A stretch of 26,431 nt of DNA from Mageeibacillus sp. UBA1046 (GCA_002316595.1 DCDV01000012.1:12905-39335), one strand, 5' to 3'; positions 1 through 8,100 are shown, counted from the stretch's first letter. The notes: generated by a model from the sequence alone, not told the origin. Made by a program: numbers and translations.

Positions 1-30
1 CCCGGCCGCATTTCCGGATGGAATACTCTA

Positions 31-342
31 CTAGCGAAGAGGGTCGTAACCGCCTTTATTAAAGGGATTACAGCGGACGATACGCCAAACCGACCGTGCC
101 CCTCCGCCTAAAGGACCATAACGGCTGATTGCTTCTATGGCGTATTGCGAGCAAGTTGGTGTAAAGCGGCAACGCCCCATAGATATAGGCGAACGCCCTT
201 TTTGATACAGGCGGATCGTACTAATAATCATCTTGCTTAACCAGACACTAAAAGAGCTCTTAGATTCATCTGAGCGTTGGTCAAGCTTAGTTTCATCTGA
301 ATTTCGGCTGTATATATTAGTTTTGCAGCTCTCTTTAGCCAC
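31..342 (-). CDS. yidD: YidD membrane protein insertion efficiency factor
   Basis: Small membrane-associated protein that helps YidC/Sec insert inner-membrane proteins. The core of the family is plain: an amphipathic start (MIISTIRLYQKGRSP) followed by CRFTPTCSQYAIEAISRYG and a C-terminal CNPFNKGGYDPL, with the conserved cysteines. I chose the GTG at 340-342 because a GGAGGA ribosome binding site lies about 9 bases upstream, inside the end of rnpA; this overlaps the rnpA stop by 8 bases and implies translational coupling. This gives about 103 residues, including a charged N-terminal extension of about 37 residues ahead of the usual start. A shorter start at the MIIST methionine is possible but has a weak ribosome binding site. 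Third gene of rpmH-rnpA-yidD; yidC would be expected beyond the left edge. Confidence 0.93.
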   Translation of the reverse strand: MAKESCKTNIYSRNSDETKLDQRSDESKSSFSVWLSKMIISTIRLYQKGRSPISMGRCRFTPTCSQYAIEAISRYGPLGGGARSVWRIVRCNPFNKGGYDPLR

Positions 343-700
343 AATTATTTTCCTCCGATGCAAGCTTGGCTCTGATTATCATATCATGAAGCTCTTTGCG
401 AAGGCTAAAAAAATCGGGTGGATTCGTTTTCTTCTTTCCCACCAGAATTATATCCGTTCCGGGTATAATTTTTAGTCCGGATAATCTCATAGCTTCGCGC
501 AGAAGTCTCTTGATTTTATTGCGTTCTACCGCCGTTCTTATCTTTCGGCTTACCGTATAGCCGACACGGGGAGTTTCCTGATCCCCCCTTTGCCTGTAAT
601 GCATAATTATGTAATCGCCTCTCAAGATTTTACCCTGTCGGTAAGTTCTCGAGAAATCGCGGTTGGCTTTTATTGTCGGATACGGTTTATTGCTTGTCAT
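335..700 (-). CDS. rnpA: Ribonuclease P protein component
   Basis: Protein subunit that binds the RNase P RNA and helps it recognise the pre-tRNA 5' leader. Recognised by the RNR-type signature (VERNKIKRLLREAMR, about residues 60-75), the preceding RVGYTVSRKIRTA strand and the N-terminal KANRDFSRTYRQGK. Length (about 121 residues) is normal for the family. The ATG at 698-700 gives MTSNKPYP; a GTG five codons upstream (713-715) is also possible, but its Shine-Dalgarno-like AGGTG sits only 2 bases away. The ATG has almost only uridines directly upstream, and those belong to a terminator-like hairpin, so translation initiation looks weak. Lies between rpmH and yidD. Confidence 0.95.
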   Translation of the reverse strand: MTSNKPYPTIKANRDFSRTYRQGKILRGDYIIMHYRQRGDQETPRVGYTVSRKIRTAVERNKIKRLLREAMRLSGLKIIPGTDIILVGKKKTNPPDFFSLRKELHDMIIRAKLASEENNCG

Positions 701-701
701 G

Positions 702-730
702 AAAAAAAAGACCACATCACCTGCGGTCTT
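702..730 (-). terminator. Terminator-like hairpin between rpmH and rnpA
   Basis: On the minus strand AAGACCGC pairs with GTGGTCTT (8 bp including one G-U) around a 7-base loop AGGTGAT, followed at once by eight U residues. The hairpin starts at the rpmH stop codon and its U-tract ends at the rnpA ATG. Its loop holds the only Shine-Dalgarno-like sequence near rnpA. It looks like a partial intrinsic terminator that would keep L34 mRNA in excess over RNase P protein mRNA. Seen in sequence; the regulatory role is inferred. Confidence 0.65.
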
Positions 731-866
731 AATGTGAGAGTTTCTTTCTTCCTCTCAATCGTCTTCTGGCAAGTATTCTGCGACCTGAGGCTTTTCGCAT
801 TCTCTTGCGGAAACCGTGTTCTCTTTTCCGCTGACGTTTCTTGGGCTGATAAGTCATCTTAGGCAT
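729..866 (-). CDS. rpmH: 50S ribosomal protein L34
   Basis: Very short, highly basic large-subunit ribosomal protein, 45 residues. The translation starts MPKMTYQPKKRQRKREHGF and continues through RKRMRKASGRRILARRR to RGRKKLSH, matching the L34 family over its whole length. Start ATG at 864-866 is preceded by AAGGAG at normal spacing. First gene of the rpmH-rnpA-yidD cluster. In most bacteria dnaA lies divergently next to rpmH; here the next gene upstream is a purine permease reading in the same direction. Confidence 0.97.
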   Translation of the reverse strand: MPKMTYQPKKRQRKREHGFRKRMRKASGRRILARRRLRGRKKLSH

Positions 867-1026
867 AATTTACTCCTTTCGCACTCTGCCATTCATCTAT
901 ATGCATCGGCTTTGCGAAGTATTATCAATCAGCTGTCACTAATATTCTAAATAAAAGAGAAACAGCCTGCCAATTATACTAACGAAGCCGGCTATCTGTC
1001 AAATAAAGACTATCAATCAGGGGCGG

Positions 1027-1067
1027 AAAAAATAATCAAGACCCCTCCGTTTTTTGTTGGAGGGGTC
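1027..1067 (-). terminator. Intrinsic terminator of the purine permease gene
   Basis: A perfect 9 bp stem, GACCCCTCC pairing with GGAGGGGTC (1040-1048 and 1059-1067), is followed on the minus strand by TTGATTATTTTTT. It lies about 50 bases after the permease stop codon and separates that gene from the rpmH operon promoter region. Confidence 0.85.
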
Positions 1068-1117
1068 CGATTATGAGCTAAATGATATTGATTTCTAAAG
1101 AAGAACTTAATTCAAAA

Positions 1118-2470
1118 TCAAAGTACGGCATTTGAAATCAACGGCATGACTGTCCTTAAGATGAAAAGCGCTGCCAGAATATACATCGTGATTGACACGC
1201 TCTTCGCTTTGCGGCCTAGTACTTTCAGGATCACGTATGAGACCATGCCGAATACAATGCCTTCAGCTATGCTGTAAGCAAAGGGCATCATTACAATGGT
1301 CAGGAAAGCCGGAATCGCTTCTGTGTAGTCTTTGGTCAAATCGATTTCTTTTATGGGGCTCATCATAAAGAGGCCTACCATAATCAGAGCCGGAGCAGTT
1401 GCCTGAGCCGGAATAATTCCGATAATCGGATAGAAGAAGAGAGCGAGAACGAACATGCCAACTGTAGTCAGAGCTGTAAGACCGGTCCGTCCGCCTTCGG
1501 CTACTCCGGCTGCAGATTCTACATAAGTTGTAACTGTGCTTGTTCCCAGTGCAGCTCCGGCAACGGTGCCAATAGCATCAGCAGTAAGAGCACGGTTAGC
1601 GCGCGGCAGTTTGCCTTCCTCGTCCAGCATATTTGCTTTGGATGCTACCCCGATCAGGGTGCCAATGGTATCAAATACGTCTACAAACAGGAAAGTAAAT
1701 ACTACTATTACCATCTTCCAGGTAAAAATGCTACTCCATTCAAATTGGAATGCTACGTTTGAAAGTGATGGCGGCAAGCTGAAAATACCGGTGGGGAGGT
1801 CAGCAATGCCCATAATCATGCCGATTGCAGTAGAAGCAAGAATCCCGATTAACAGGGCGCCACGCACTTTGTAGGCATAAAGAACTCCGATAATAATCAA
1901 ACCGATTATTGTCAGTAGCACGCCCGGTGAGAGCAGATCACCCAATCCAAGAATTGTAGCCGGATTAGATACTACCAGACCGCCATTAATCAAGCCGATA
2001 AGGCAGATAAAAAGGCCAATACCGACCGATACTGCCTTCTTCAGTGTCATAGGAATCGAGTCGAAAATTTTCTCTCGCACGCCTATAAAGGAGAAGAGCA
2101 GGAATATCACACCTTCAATCAGAACGGCTGTTAAGGCGAATTGCCAGGTCACACCCATGCCCATGACGACAGAATAAGTAAAATAGGCGTTTAACCCCAT
2201 GCCCGGAGCAAGCGCGAAAGGCAGCTTGGCATAAAGTGCCATTATCAGTGTTGCAATCATGGAAGACAATATAGTTGCGGTGAATACACCACCCCTGTCC
2301 ATTCCGGCATCAGCTAAAATACTGGGATTAACAGCAATAATGTAGGCCATAGTCATAAAGGTAGTAATACCAGCCATGACCTCGGTTCTTACTGTAGAGC
2401 CATGTGCTTTTATCTGGAAAAAACGATCCAAAAAGCCACCATCTTTTACAGTGGTTTCATTCTTCGACAT
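1118..2470 (-). CDS. NCS2-family hypoxanthine/guanine permease
   Basis: Proton-coupled purine uptake protein of the AzgA-like branch of NCS2 (the PbuG/PbuO, GhxP, AdeQ group), about 450 residues with 12-14 membrane segments. Family motifs seen: EVMAGITTFMTMAYI near the N-terminus, APGMGLNAYFTYSVV in the TM3 region, DVFDTIGTLIGV in the TM8 region, and GTSTVTTYVESAAG followed by EGGRTGLTA in the TM10 region. The ATG at 2468-2470 (MSKNETT) is chosen over a start 20 codons upstream because GAGGAGG lies 5 bases before it. The exact substrate (guanine/hypoxanthine or adenine) cannot be settled from sequence. I saw no convincing purine riboswitch in the leader. Confidence 0.92.
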   Translation of the reverse strand: MSKNETTVKDGGFLDRFFQIKAHGSTVRTEVMAGITTFMTMAYIIAVNPSILADAGMDRGGVFTATILSSMIATLIMALYAKLPFALAPGMGLNAYFTYSVVMGMGVTWQFALTAVLIEGVIFLLFSFIGVREKIFDSIPMTLKKAVSVGIGLFICLIGLINGGLVVSNPATILGLGDLLSPGVLLTIIGLIIIGVLYAYKVRGALLIGILASTAIGMIMGIADLPTGIFSLPPSLSNVAFQFEWSSIFTWKMVIVVFTFLFVDVFDTIGTLIGVASKANMLDEEGKLPRANRALTADAIGTVAGAALGTSTVTTYVESAAGVAEGGRTGLTALTTVGMFVLALFFYPIIGIIPAQATAPALIMVGLFMMSPIKEIDLTKDYTEAIPAFLTIVMMPFAYSIAEGIVFGMVSYVILKVLGRKAKSVSITMYILAALFILRTVMPLISNAVL

Positions 2471-2649
2471 ACAAACCTCCTCAAGTCCTCTGCCTTTTTC
2501 TGGTACAAAACAACAAAAAAATTGTACCATAACATCTAATTTGCGTGGAACAAAACTCAGAATATTTCATAAATTTTCCTATTGCCTAAAAATTAGATCA
2601 TTAAATATGAGGAAAGTTGTGCCTTTTGACTGCAAGTTGTCCCTGTTTT

Positions 2650-2756
2650 GGGATACGCCCTTTTGTAGAGTTTTAGTCTTTGTAGGTTTACGCCTTTTTG
2701 CAGGGTTACGCCCTTTTGTAGGTTTACGGCCTTTAGTAGATTTATAGTCTTTAGTT
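2650..2756. repeat. 18-bp imperfect tandem repeat, about six units
   Basis: Units on the plus strand: GGGATACGCCCTTTTGTA (2650), GAGTTTTAGTCTTTGTA (2668, 17 bp), GGTTTACGCCTTTTTGCA (2685), GGGTTACGCCCTTTTGTA (2703), GGTTTACGGCCTTTAGTA (2721), GATTTATAGTCTTTAGTT (2739). The period is a multiple of three, so a minus-strand frame reads as a lysine-rich (KGRKPT) repeat; that frame has no ribosome binding site and no recognisable protein. The rest of the 391 bp gap between the permease and LCP genes holds promoters but nothing else I recognise. Confidence 0.8.
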
Positions 2757-2807
2757 GTAACGAGGAGTATTTTAATCCATAATATTGTCAATCTGCGAAT
2801 CAGCCAT

Positions 2808-2836
2808 TTGCGATTTGCCCTGACATGACTTGTAAT
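2808..2836 (+). promoter_or_regulatory. Candidate sigma-A promoter for the LCP gene
   Basis: TTGCGA (2808-2813), a 17-base spacer, then TGTAAT (2831-2836): 4/6 and 5/6 to the consensus, with the LCP start codon about 30 bases downstream. Confidence 0.5.
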
Positions 2837-2864
2837 TATTCAAGTGTGCTGAAGGAGAGACTTG

Positions 2865-3968
2865 GTGAAGACAAACAGAAACAATGGCCGTACCCCTTCC
2901 AGAAAGAAAAAATTTTCGTATACCATTGCCATGAAGATTATGGCTGCAACACTGGGAGTCCTTATAGTACTATTTTCCGGTGCAGGAATTTATTATAAGA
3001 CGAGACTTAATCTCATGCCTGATGCGGATGCAATATTTCAGGGCGAGGCAGAAATGTCCGCTCAGGAAATATATGCAGGAGTGACAGCAAAACCTGATAT
3101 CGCTGCAGATTCTATTGAGCAGGGAATGCTGCAGGAGTTGGAAGCTTTAGGGGCGCTTGGCAGTGAGGCTGGCGGAGATGGCATTGCAGAAGAAACTGAA
3201 GCTCCTGTTATTTCAGACAAAAACATCGTGCAAATGAAAGGTGTTAAGAATTATCTGGTCATAGGTGTAGACTCTCGCTCCAATAATTTCCGAGGCAGAT
3301 CAGATGTGATCATGATCCTGTCGGTTAATTCAAATACTAATAAAATTAACATGCTGTCACTCTTAAGGAGCACTTCTGTCGATATCCCCGGTCGCGGCTG
3401 GGACAGTCTCAATCACTCGTACGCATATGGCGGTGCCAACCTGCTTAGAAAAACCATAGAGACAAATTTCAGATTTCATATCGATGACCATGTTGTTTTC
3501 AATTTTTCAGCATTCAGAAAGTGTATAGATGCTCTGGGCGGCGTTAAAATCAGTGTTACAGGCAGCGAAGCCAGGATTATCGGGCTGCCCGGAGCCGGAA
3601 CATACAATCTTAGCGGCAGTCAGGCATTGGCATACAGCCGTATCCGCAGCATTGACTCGGATTTCCAGCGAACAGGCAGGCAAAGGAAAGTTGTTAATGC
3701 CACCCTGAATAAACTGAAATCCAGCGGGGTTGGTAAGTTAAACGCAGTGGTTAATGCTACTTTGCCCAATGTTTCCACCAGCTTGAGCCATAGCCAGATT
3801 ACGAGCCTGCTGTCTAAAGCCGGATCCTACCTCAGCTATGGGCGACAGGAGCTTCTTATCCCAACAAGTGGAAATCGCAGTCGCTATTTTAATCGGAACG
3901 GACACGAAATGTGGTCTTATAAAGTGACTTCGACTGTTAATCAGGTAAATAATTTTTTATACAAATAA
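2865..3968 (+). CDS. LytR-CpsA-Psr (LCP) family cell-wall ligase
   Basis: Membrane-anchored enzyme of the family that transfers lipid-linked glycopolymers, such as teichoic acids or capsule, onto peptidoglycan. A basic cytoplasmic N-terminus is followed by one membrane helix (about residues 25-45), an acidic linker of about 70 residues, then the LCP domain from about residue 125: NYLVIGVDSR, RSDVIMILSVN, KINMLSLLRSTSVDIPG, HSYAYGG and YSRIRSIDSDFQRTGRQRK. The usual S-x-P-R-D-T reads SLLRST here, so the Pro and Asp are replaced, while the downstream R/D/R residues are kept. TTG (2862) and GTG (2865) are adjacent in-frame starts; GTG fits the AAGGAGAG site better. Stands alone; serS downstream has its own spacing. 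Confidence 0.9.
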   Translation: MKTNRNNGRTPSRKKKFSYTIAMKIMAATLGVLIVLFSGAGIYYKTRLNLMPDADAIFQGEAEMSAQEIYAGVTAKPDIAADSIEQGMLQELEALGALGSEAGGDGIAEETEAPVISDKNIVQMKGVKNYLVIGVDSRSNNFRGRSDVIMILSVNSNTNKINMLSLLRSTSVDIPGRGWDSLNHSYAYGGANLLRKTIETNFRFHIDDHVVFNFSAFRKCIDALGGVKISVTGSEARIIGLPGAGTYNLSGSQALAYSRIRSIDSDFQRTGRQRKVVNATLNKLKSSGVGKLNAVVNATLPNVSTSLSHSQITSLLSKAGSYLSYGRQELLIPTSGNRSRYFNRNGHEMWSYKVTSTVNQVNNFLYK

Positions 3969-4025
3969 TCGGATTCATAACTGACATGCACTCTGCTTAA
4001 TGGAATTAGTTCCGGCCGTTGTTGT

Positions 4026-4086
4026 GCCGTTAACATGTTCTCTGTTAGTGCGGCTATTTCTTATGTCAGAGCCAATAGGGTATAAT
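4026..4086 (+). promoter_or_regulatory. LCP-serS gap: weak hairpin, then a -10 box for serS
   Basis: GCCGTTAAC (4026-4034) can pair imperfectly with GTTAGTGCGGC (4044-4054), followed by a loose T-rich tail, a possible weak terminator for the LCP gene. A perfect TATAAT (4081-4086) follows, with only a poor -35 (TTCTTA) at 17 bases. No T-box leader was seen before serS. Confidence 0.35.
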
Positions 4087-4166
4087 GCAATGTGTATTAA
4101 GCCTCTATTTTTTAGGGCTTGAAGCTAATGGAAGCAATTCCAAATATTGTCTGGGAGTGATAAAAC

Positions 4167-5453
4167 ATGCTTGATCTGGTCATGATACGCAAAAATCCTG
4201 AGCTGGTGGCAGAAAAGCTGGCGCGCAGGGGGTTCGAGATTGACTTTGCGGATTTTCTTGCAGAGGACGAAAAAAGAAGAGCAATCATCTTTGAAAACGA
4301 ACAATTGAAGGCTGAGCGCAATAAAACTTCAGCCGAAATTCCCCTGCTTAAACGACAAGGAAAAGATACAGCAGACTTAATGGCGCACATGCGTGAAGTC
4401 GGAGAAGAAATCAAGGCTAATGACGAAATCTTAGTCAGAATGCAAAGCGAGCAGGACGATTTTCTCGCCTCTCTGCCCAATCTTCCCGCCGATGACGTTG
4501 TGCCGGGAGGAAAAGAAAACAACCAGGTTGTATCAGTTTGGGGAGAAAAACCCGAATTTGATTTTACTCCTAAACACCATGTTGATTTAGTCACTGATTT
4601 AGGTATGATTGATTACCCGAGGGGGGCAAAGCTTGGCGGGACAGGATTCTGGATCTATCGAGGCGATGGAGCCAGACTGGAGTGGGCACTTCTGAACTAT
4701 TTCGTGCAGCAGCATTTGGCTGATGGTTATGAAATGATGCTTCTGCCCCATATTTTGAACTATAAATGCGGTTTCACAGCCGGCCAATTCCCCAAATTCA
4801 GTGAAGATGTCTTCCATTTGGAAGCAAAGTCGAATCCGAATGAAAAGGAAACCAGCTTTTTGCTGCCTACAGCTGAGACTGCTCTTGTAAATCTGCATCG
4901 AGATGAGATTCTGACAGAGGATGAACTGCCGCTGAAGTATTTTGGCTATACTCCTTGTTACCGTAAAGAAGCAGGCAGCCACGGGGCTAACGAAAGAGGA
5001 ATGATAAGAGGACATCAGTTTAACAAGGTTGAGCTGTTCCAGTATACATTGCCAGACCAGTCCGATGCCGCTTTGGCAGAATTGATCAGTAAGGCTGAGC
5101 AGCTTGTCAAAGGTCTGGGACTTCATTTCCGCACTTCAAAACTGGCCGCCGAAGATTGCAGTGCCTCTATGCGCAAAACCTACGATATCGAGGTTTGGAT
5201 CCCTTCTATGGATGATTACAAGGAGGTCAGCTCTGCTTCCGATGCCGGCGACTATCAGGCAAGGCGCGGGAATATGCGCTATCGCCGCAGCGACACCGGG
5301 AAGACTGATTTTGTTCACACCCTGAATGCATCCGGACTCGCTACAAGCCGATTAATTCCGGCAATCGTCGAACAAATGCAGAGAGCAGACGGCAGCGTTG
5401 TCATACCTGAGATACTGCGTCCCTGGATGGACGGACAGGAAGTAATCAAATAA
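4167..5453 (+). CDS. serS: Seryl-tRNA synthetase
   Basis: Class II aminoacyl-tRNA synthetase charging tRNA-Ser (and tRNA-Sec where present); 428 residues, normal length. The N-terminal helical arm that grips tRNA-Ser runs from about residue 25 to 105 (KRRAIIFENEQLKAERNK). The catalytic domain has motif 2 (YTPCYRKEAGSHGANERGM then RGHQFNKVELFQY), TAETALVNLHRDE in the serine-binding region, SSASDAGDYQARR and motif 3 (LNASGLATSRLIPAIVEQ). ATG start with GGGAG about 10 bases upstream. yebC follows after 15 bases, so the two are probably co-transcribed. Confidence 0.97.
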   Translation: MLDLVMIRKNPELVAEKLARRGFEIDFADFLAEDEKRRAIIFENEQLKAERNKTSAEIPLLKRQGKDTADLMAHMREVGEEIKANDEILVRMQSEQDDFLASLPNLPADDVVPGGKENNQVVSVWGEKPEFDFTPKHHVDLVTDLGMIDYPRGAKLGGTGFWIYRGDGARLEWALLNYFVQQHLADGYEMMLLPHILNYKCGFTAGQFPKFSEDVFHLEAKSNPNEKETSFLLPTAETALVNLHRDEILTEDELPLKYFGYTPCYRKEAGSHGANERGMIRGHQFNKVELFQYTLPDQSDAALAELISKAEQLVKGLGLHFRTSKLAAEDCSASMRKTYDIEVWIPSMDDYKEVSSASDAGDYQARRGNMRYRRSDTGKTDFVHTLNASGLATSRLIPAIVEQMQRADGSVVIPEILRPWMDGQEVIK

Positions 5454-5468
5454 CCCTAGGAGAACTTT

Positions 5469-6200
5469 ATGGCAGGACATTCTAAATGGAACAACATAAA
5501 AAAGCGCAAAGAAGCAGTTGACGCAAAGCGAGGTAAAATCTTTACGAAACTGGGACGGGAAATCGCAGTCGCTGTTAAGGCTGGCGGCCCTAATCCTGAA
5601 ACTAATACCAGTCTGGCAGATGCCATCGCAAGGGCAAAGGCTAATAATATGCCCAACGACAGCATTCAGCGCTCTATCAGTAAGGCAGATAAAAGTGAAG
5701 AAAGCGGCAACTTTGAAGACATAATCTATGAAGGATACGGCCCCGGCGGCGTGGCCGTTATGGTAAGAACCCTGACCGATAATCGCAACCGCACAGCAGG
5801 GGATATCCGTCATATTTTTGACAAATACGGCGGCAATCTGGGTACCTGCGGTTGTGTAGCATTCCAATTTGAGCGTAAAGGAAGCTTAATATTGGACAGA
5901 GAAATCTATCCAGAAGAAGATCAAGTCTTCATTGACGCTCTGGAATTAGGCGCAGAAGATATTGAAGCTACCGAAGAAATGTACGAAATCATCACTGCTC
6001 CGGAGGAATATCACAAGGTGCGTGATGGTTTGACGGAAAAAAATTACGAGTTCTCTGATGTCTCACTCGCTCCACAGCCAATCAACTGGATTGACCTGAA
6101 TGAAGAAGAGCAAATCCTGCAGATGGAGAAACTAATTGAAGCTATGGAGGATCACGATGATGTGCAGGATGTGTACCATAACTGGAACCAAGACTCCTAA
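5469..6200 (+). CDS. yebC: YebC/PmpR (TACO1) family protein
   Basis: 243 residues beginning with the diagnostic MAGHSKWNNIKKRK, followed by GKIFTKLGREI, NMPNDSIQRSI, YEGYGPGGVAVMV and TDNRNRTAGDIRHIF. The family includes proteins described as transcriptional regulators and as translation factors easing ribosome stalling at proline stretches; which applies here is not visible. AGGAGA precedes the ATG. Placed 15 bases after serS and 39 bases before the P-loop ATPase gene, all on the same strand. Confidence 0.95.
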   Translation: MAGHSKWNNIKKRKEAVDAKRGKIFTKLGREIAVAVKAGGPNPETNTSLADAIARAKANNMPNDSIQRSISKADKSEESGNFEDIIYEGYGPGGVAVMVRTLTDNRNRTAGDIRHIFDKYGGNLGTCGCVAFQFERKGSLILDREIYPEEDQVFIDALELGAEDIEATEEMYEIITAPEEYHKVRDGLTEKNYEFSDVSLAPQPINWIDLNEEEQILQMEKLIEAMEDHDDVQDVYHNWNQDS

Positions 6201-6238
6201 GAGTAAAGGTATCATCCTTCGGATTTGAATTTTCTGCA

Positions 6239-7306
6239 ATGGGGATTGTAAACTGGCTAAAGAAAAGACTCGGCTTCAAAGCTGATTCAGATATTGCTTC
6301 AGAAAAGAAAACTGAAGCAGAAACTAAAGCACGGGATAAACTTACACGTGATGAGCCTATTTTTAATCCCTTTGAGCGCTTTGCTGAGGCAGTCAAAACG
6401 CAAGTCAGCGAACGTACCATAAAATATGAAGAAGCTACCCAGAATGAAATCCGTGAGATTTTGTCAAATATCGCGGTTATAGCTTTTGTCGGACCAAGCG
6501 GCACCGGTAAGAGTACCCGCGCAATTATTATTGCCCGCCGTTACGATATACGTTATATAATCGATGATGGCTTGTTAATTCATGGTTCCAGCGTAGTCAC
6601 CGGATCATCTGCCAAGAGGGCAGGCACAAAGTTAGAGTCAGTAAGACAGGCTTTGTTCATTGATCCGACGCGGGCTGCCAACATGAGACGAGCACTGGTT
6701 GAACATCGCCCTGCCACACTGATGATTTTGGGCACATCTGATGGCATGCTGGAGCGGATTTGCGATAATCTTTGGCTTAACCGGCCCTCCCTGCATATCA
6801 ATATTGATGATGTTACTACTGAAGAAGAAAGAAATATCGCCAAAAACACCCGTTTAACTGAGGGAAAACATACCATTCCTGTACCAAGCATGGAGATCAA
6901 GCATGAGTTTTCAGGCTATTTTGCTGAACCTCTGCAAAAATTGAGGCGCAGATTCGACCGTGGATCTTCATACGTGCCTGGTGATCTTGATCTGGAACGC
7001 ACAGTTGTGCGGCCTACATTTTCAAGTCTGGGCAGCTACTCCATGTCCGATGAAGCGGTTGAGCAGCTGTTGAACCTGATAGCTAAGCAGATCCCCGGAA
7101 TTGAAAGCATGGTGCACTACAATGTCAGAAAAGAGCCTTATGGCGTAATTATTGATTTGGATCTTGAGCTAATTTATGGCTTCAACGCTCAAAAAGTACT
7201 CGTTGAAGCTCAAGAGAAAATCAGCGAAAACTTTGAGCATCTGACTGCGATAAACGTGCTGGTGACTAACGTCCGCGCTTTGCGCGTCGCCAGAGTAAAC
7301 GTGTAA
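6239..7306 (+). CDS. P-loop ATPase with Asp23/Gls24-like C-terminal domain
   Basis: 355 residues, soluble, no signal peptide. Residues 85-93 are a clear Walker A motif (GPSGTGKST) in the NTPase core, with IIDDGLLIHG at about 107-116 and PATLMILGTSDGMLERIC at about 158-175. Residues about 255-350 (RPTFSSLGSYSMSDEAVEQL, IPGIESM, VIIDLDLELIYGF, LTAINVLVTNVRAL) resemble an Asp23/Gls24 (alkaline-shock) domain by pattern: an SDEAV start, an IAxxxPGI helix, and alternating strands. Related proteins without a known function are known from Clostridia. I could not assign a substrate. The ATG has no strong Shine-Dalgarno sequence, so the start could shift. It follows yebC by 39 bases. Confidence 0.8.
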   Translation: MGIVNWLKKRLGFKADSDIASEKKTEAETKARDKLTRDEPIFNPFERFAEAVKTQVSERTIKYEEATQNEIREILSNIAVIAFVGPSGTGKSTRAIIIARRYDIRYIIDDGLLIHGSSVVTGSSAKRAGTKLESVRQALFIDPTRAANMRRALVEHRPATLMILGTSDGMLERICDNLWLNRPSLHINIDDVTTEEERNIAKNTRLTEGKHTIPVPSMEIKHEFSGYFAEPLQKLRRRFDRGSSYVPGDLDLERTVVRPTFSSLGSYSMSDEAVEQLLNLIAKQIPGIESMVHYNVRKEPYGVIIDLDLELIYGFNAQKVLVEAQEKISENFEHLTAINVLVTNVRALRVARVNV

Positions 7307-7335
7307 GAGCACTTGTTCGTACTATACCGGACCCT

Positions 7336-8100
7336 TCACTGAGGATCATTAGTTATGGGATTATTCGCGAAGGGATCATTTGTTATTTGCTCTTCACTTA
7401 AGGTTGTTAATCCGGAACCGCTCAAATCATAAGGATTCCCCAAATAACGAGGCTTTACCTGGAATTGAGTTTCCCACCATGCTTTACCGCGGGCAAAGAA
7501 ATCACGGATGGTATTCTTGATCACAGTTCCGGTCCGATAATTATAGAAATCAGTCTCATAGCCGGCAAGATCAATATCCAGACGCTCTGCAATGTATAAG
7601 GCTCTCAGCAGATGAAATCTCTGTGTTGCGATTACTCCCGACTGAACTTTGAAAATCTCTCCGGCACGGTATACTGTCGCATAGGTATCCAAGCCGTAAT
7701 TATCCATGAATATCGCTTCAGGCGGGATGCCTGCAGCAGCCAGATAATTACGCATTACCCAAGGCTCGTCATACTTCGAACTGCTGCTGTCGCCGGAAAC
7801 GATGATACGGTCAGAGACACCTTCCTGATAAAGATAAATAGCTCCGTCCAGTCTGTCTTTAAGCATTGGCGATGGTGTTTTGTCCGGATAGACCTGACAC
7901 CCCGGCACAATAATTGCATCCAGCCCGGACTCCAGTTCCTGCCGGCTCTGAATCCTCGTACTGCCTGTTCTCACTATAGTTGCATTGATATAAATCAGGG
8001 CAGTCAGCAGGGCTATTACTAAAACAAAGAAGATAATCATAGCGTACCGCACCCTTTTTCCTGCCTTTCCGGCAGGACTCTTCTCATCATTATGTCTCAC
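7336..8100 (-). CDS. SanA/YdcF-like DUF218 envelope protein
   Basis: One N-terminal membrane helix (about residues 20-45) and an exposed DUF218 domain: DAIIVPGCQVYPDKTPSPML, LDGAIYLYQEGVSDRIIVSG, EPWVMRNYLAAAGIPPEAIF, LDTYATVYRAGEIF, VIATQRFHLLRALYIAERL. E. coli SanA affects envelope barrier function, including vancomycin exclusion; the chemistry of the family is unsettled. The GTG at 8098-8100 is preferred over the upstream TTG because AAAGGA lies exactly 6 bases before it and would otherwise be inside the gene. The C-terminus carries an odd repeat (ITNDPFANNPITNDPQ). Convergent with the P-loop ATPase gene, 29 bp apart. Confidence 0.85.
   Translation of the reverse strand: MRHNDEKSPAGKAGKRVRYAMIIFFVLVIALLTALIYINATIVRTGSTRIQSRQELESGLDAIIVPGCQVYPDKTPSPMLKDRLDGAIYLYQEGVSDRIIVSGDSSSSKYDEPWVMRNYLAAAGIPPEAIFMDNYGLDTYATVYRAGEIFKVQSGVIATQRFHLLRALYIAERLDIDLAGYETDFYNYRTGTVIKNTIRDFFARGKAWWETQFQVKPRYLGNPYDLSGSGLTTLSEEQITNDPFANNPITNDPQ

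Noticed and set aside
2471..2640. Purine riboswitch before the permease gene
   Set aside because: No conserved purine-aptamer core could be found on the minus strand.
2579..2791. 70-codon minus-strand frame across the 18 bp repeats, Lys-rich
   Set aside because: TTG start without a ribosome binding site; the apparent protein is only the translation of the tandem repeat.
3969..4166. T-box leader before serS
   Set aside because: The T-box sequence and antiterminator are absent.
4599..5126. 175-codon antisense frame in serS
   Set aside because: Lies fully opposite conserved catalytic motifs of seryl-tRNA synthetase.
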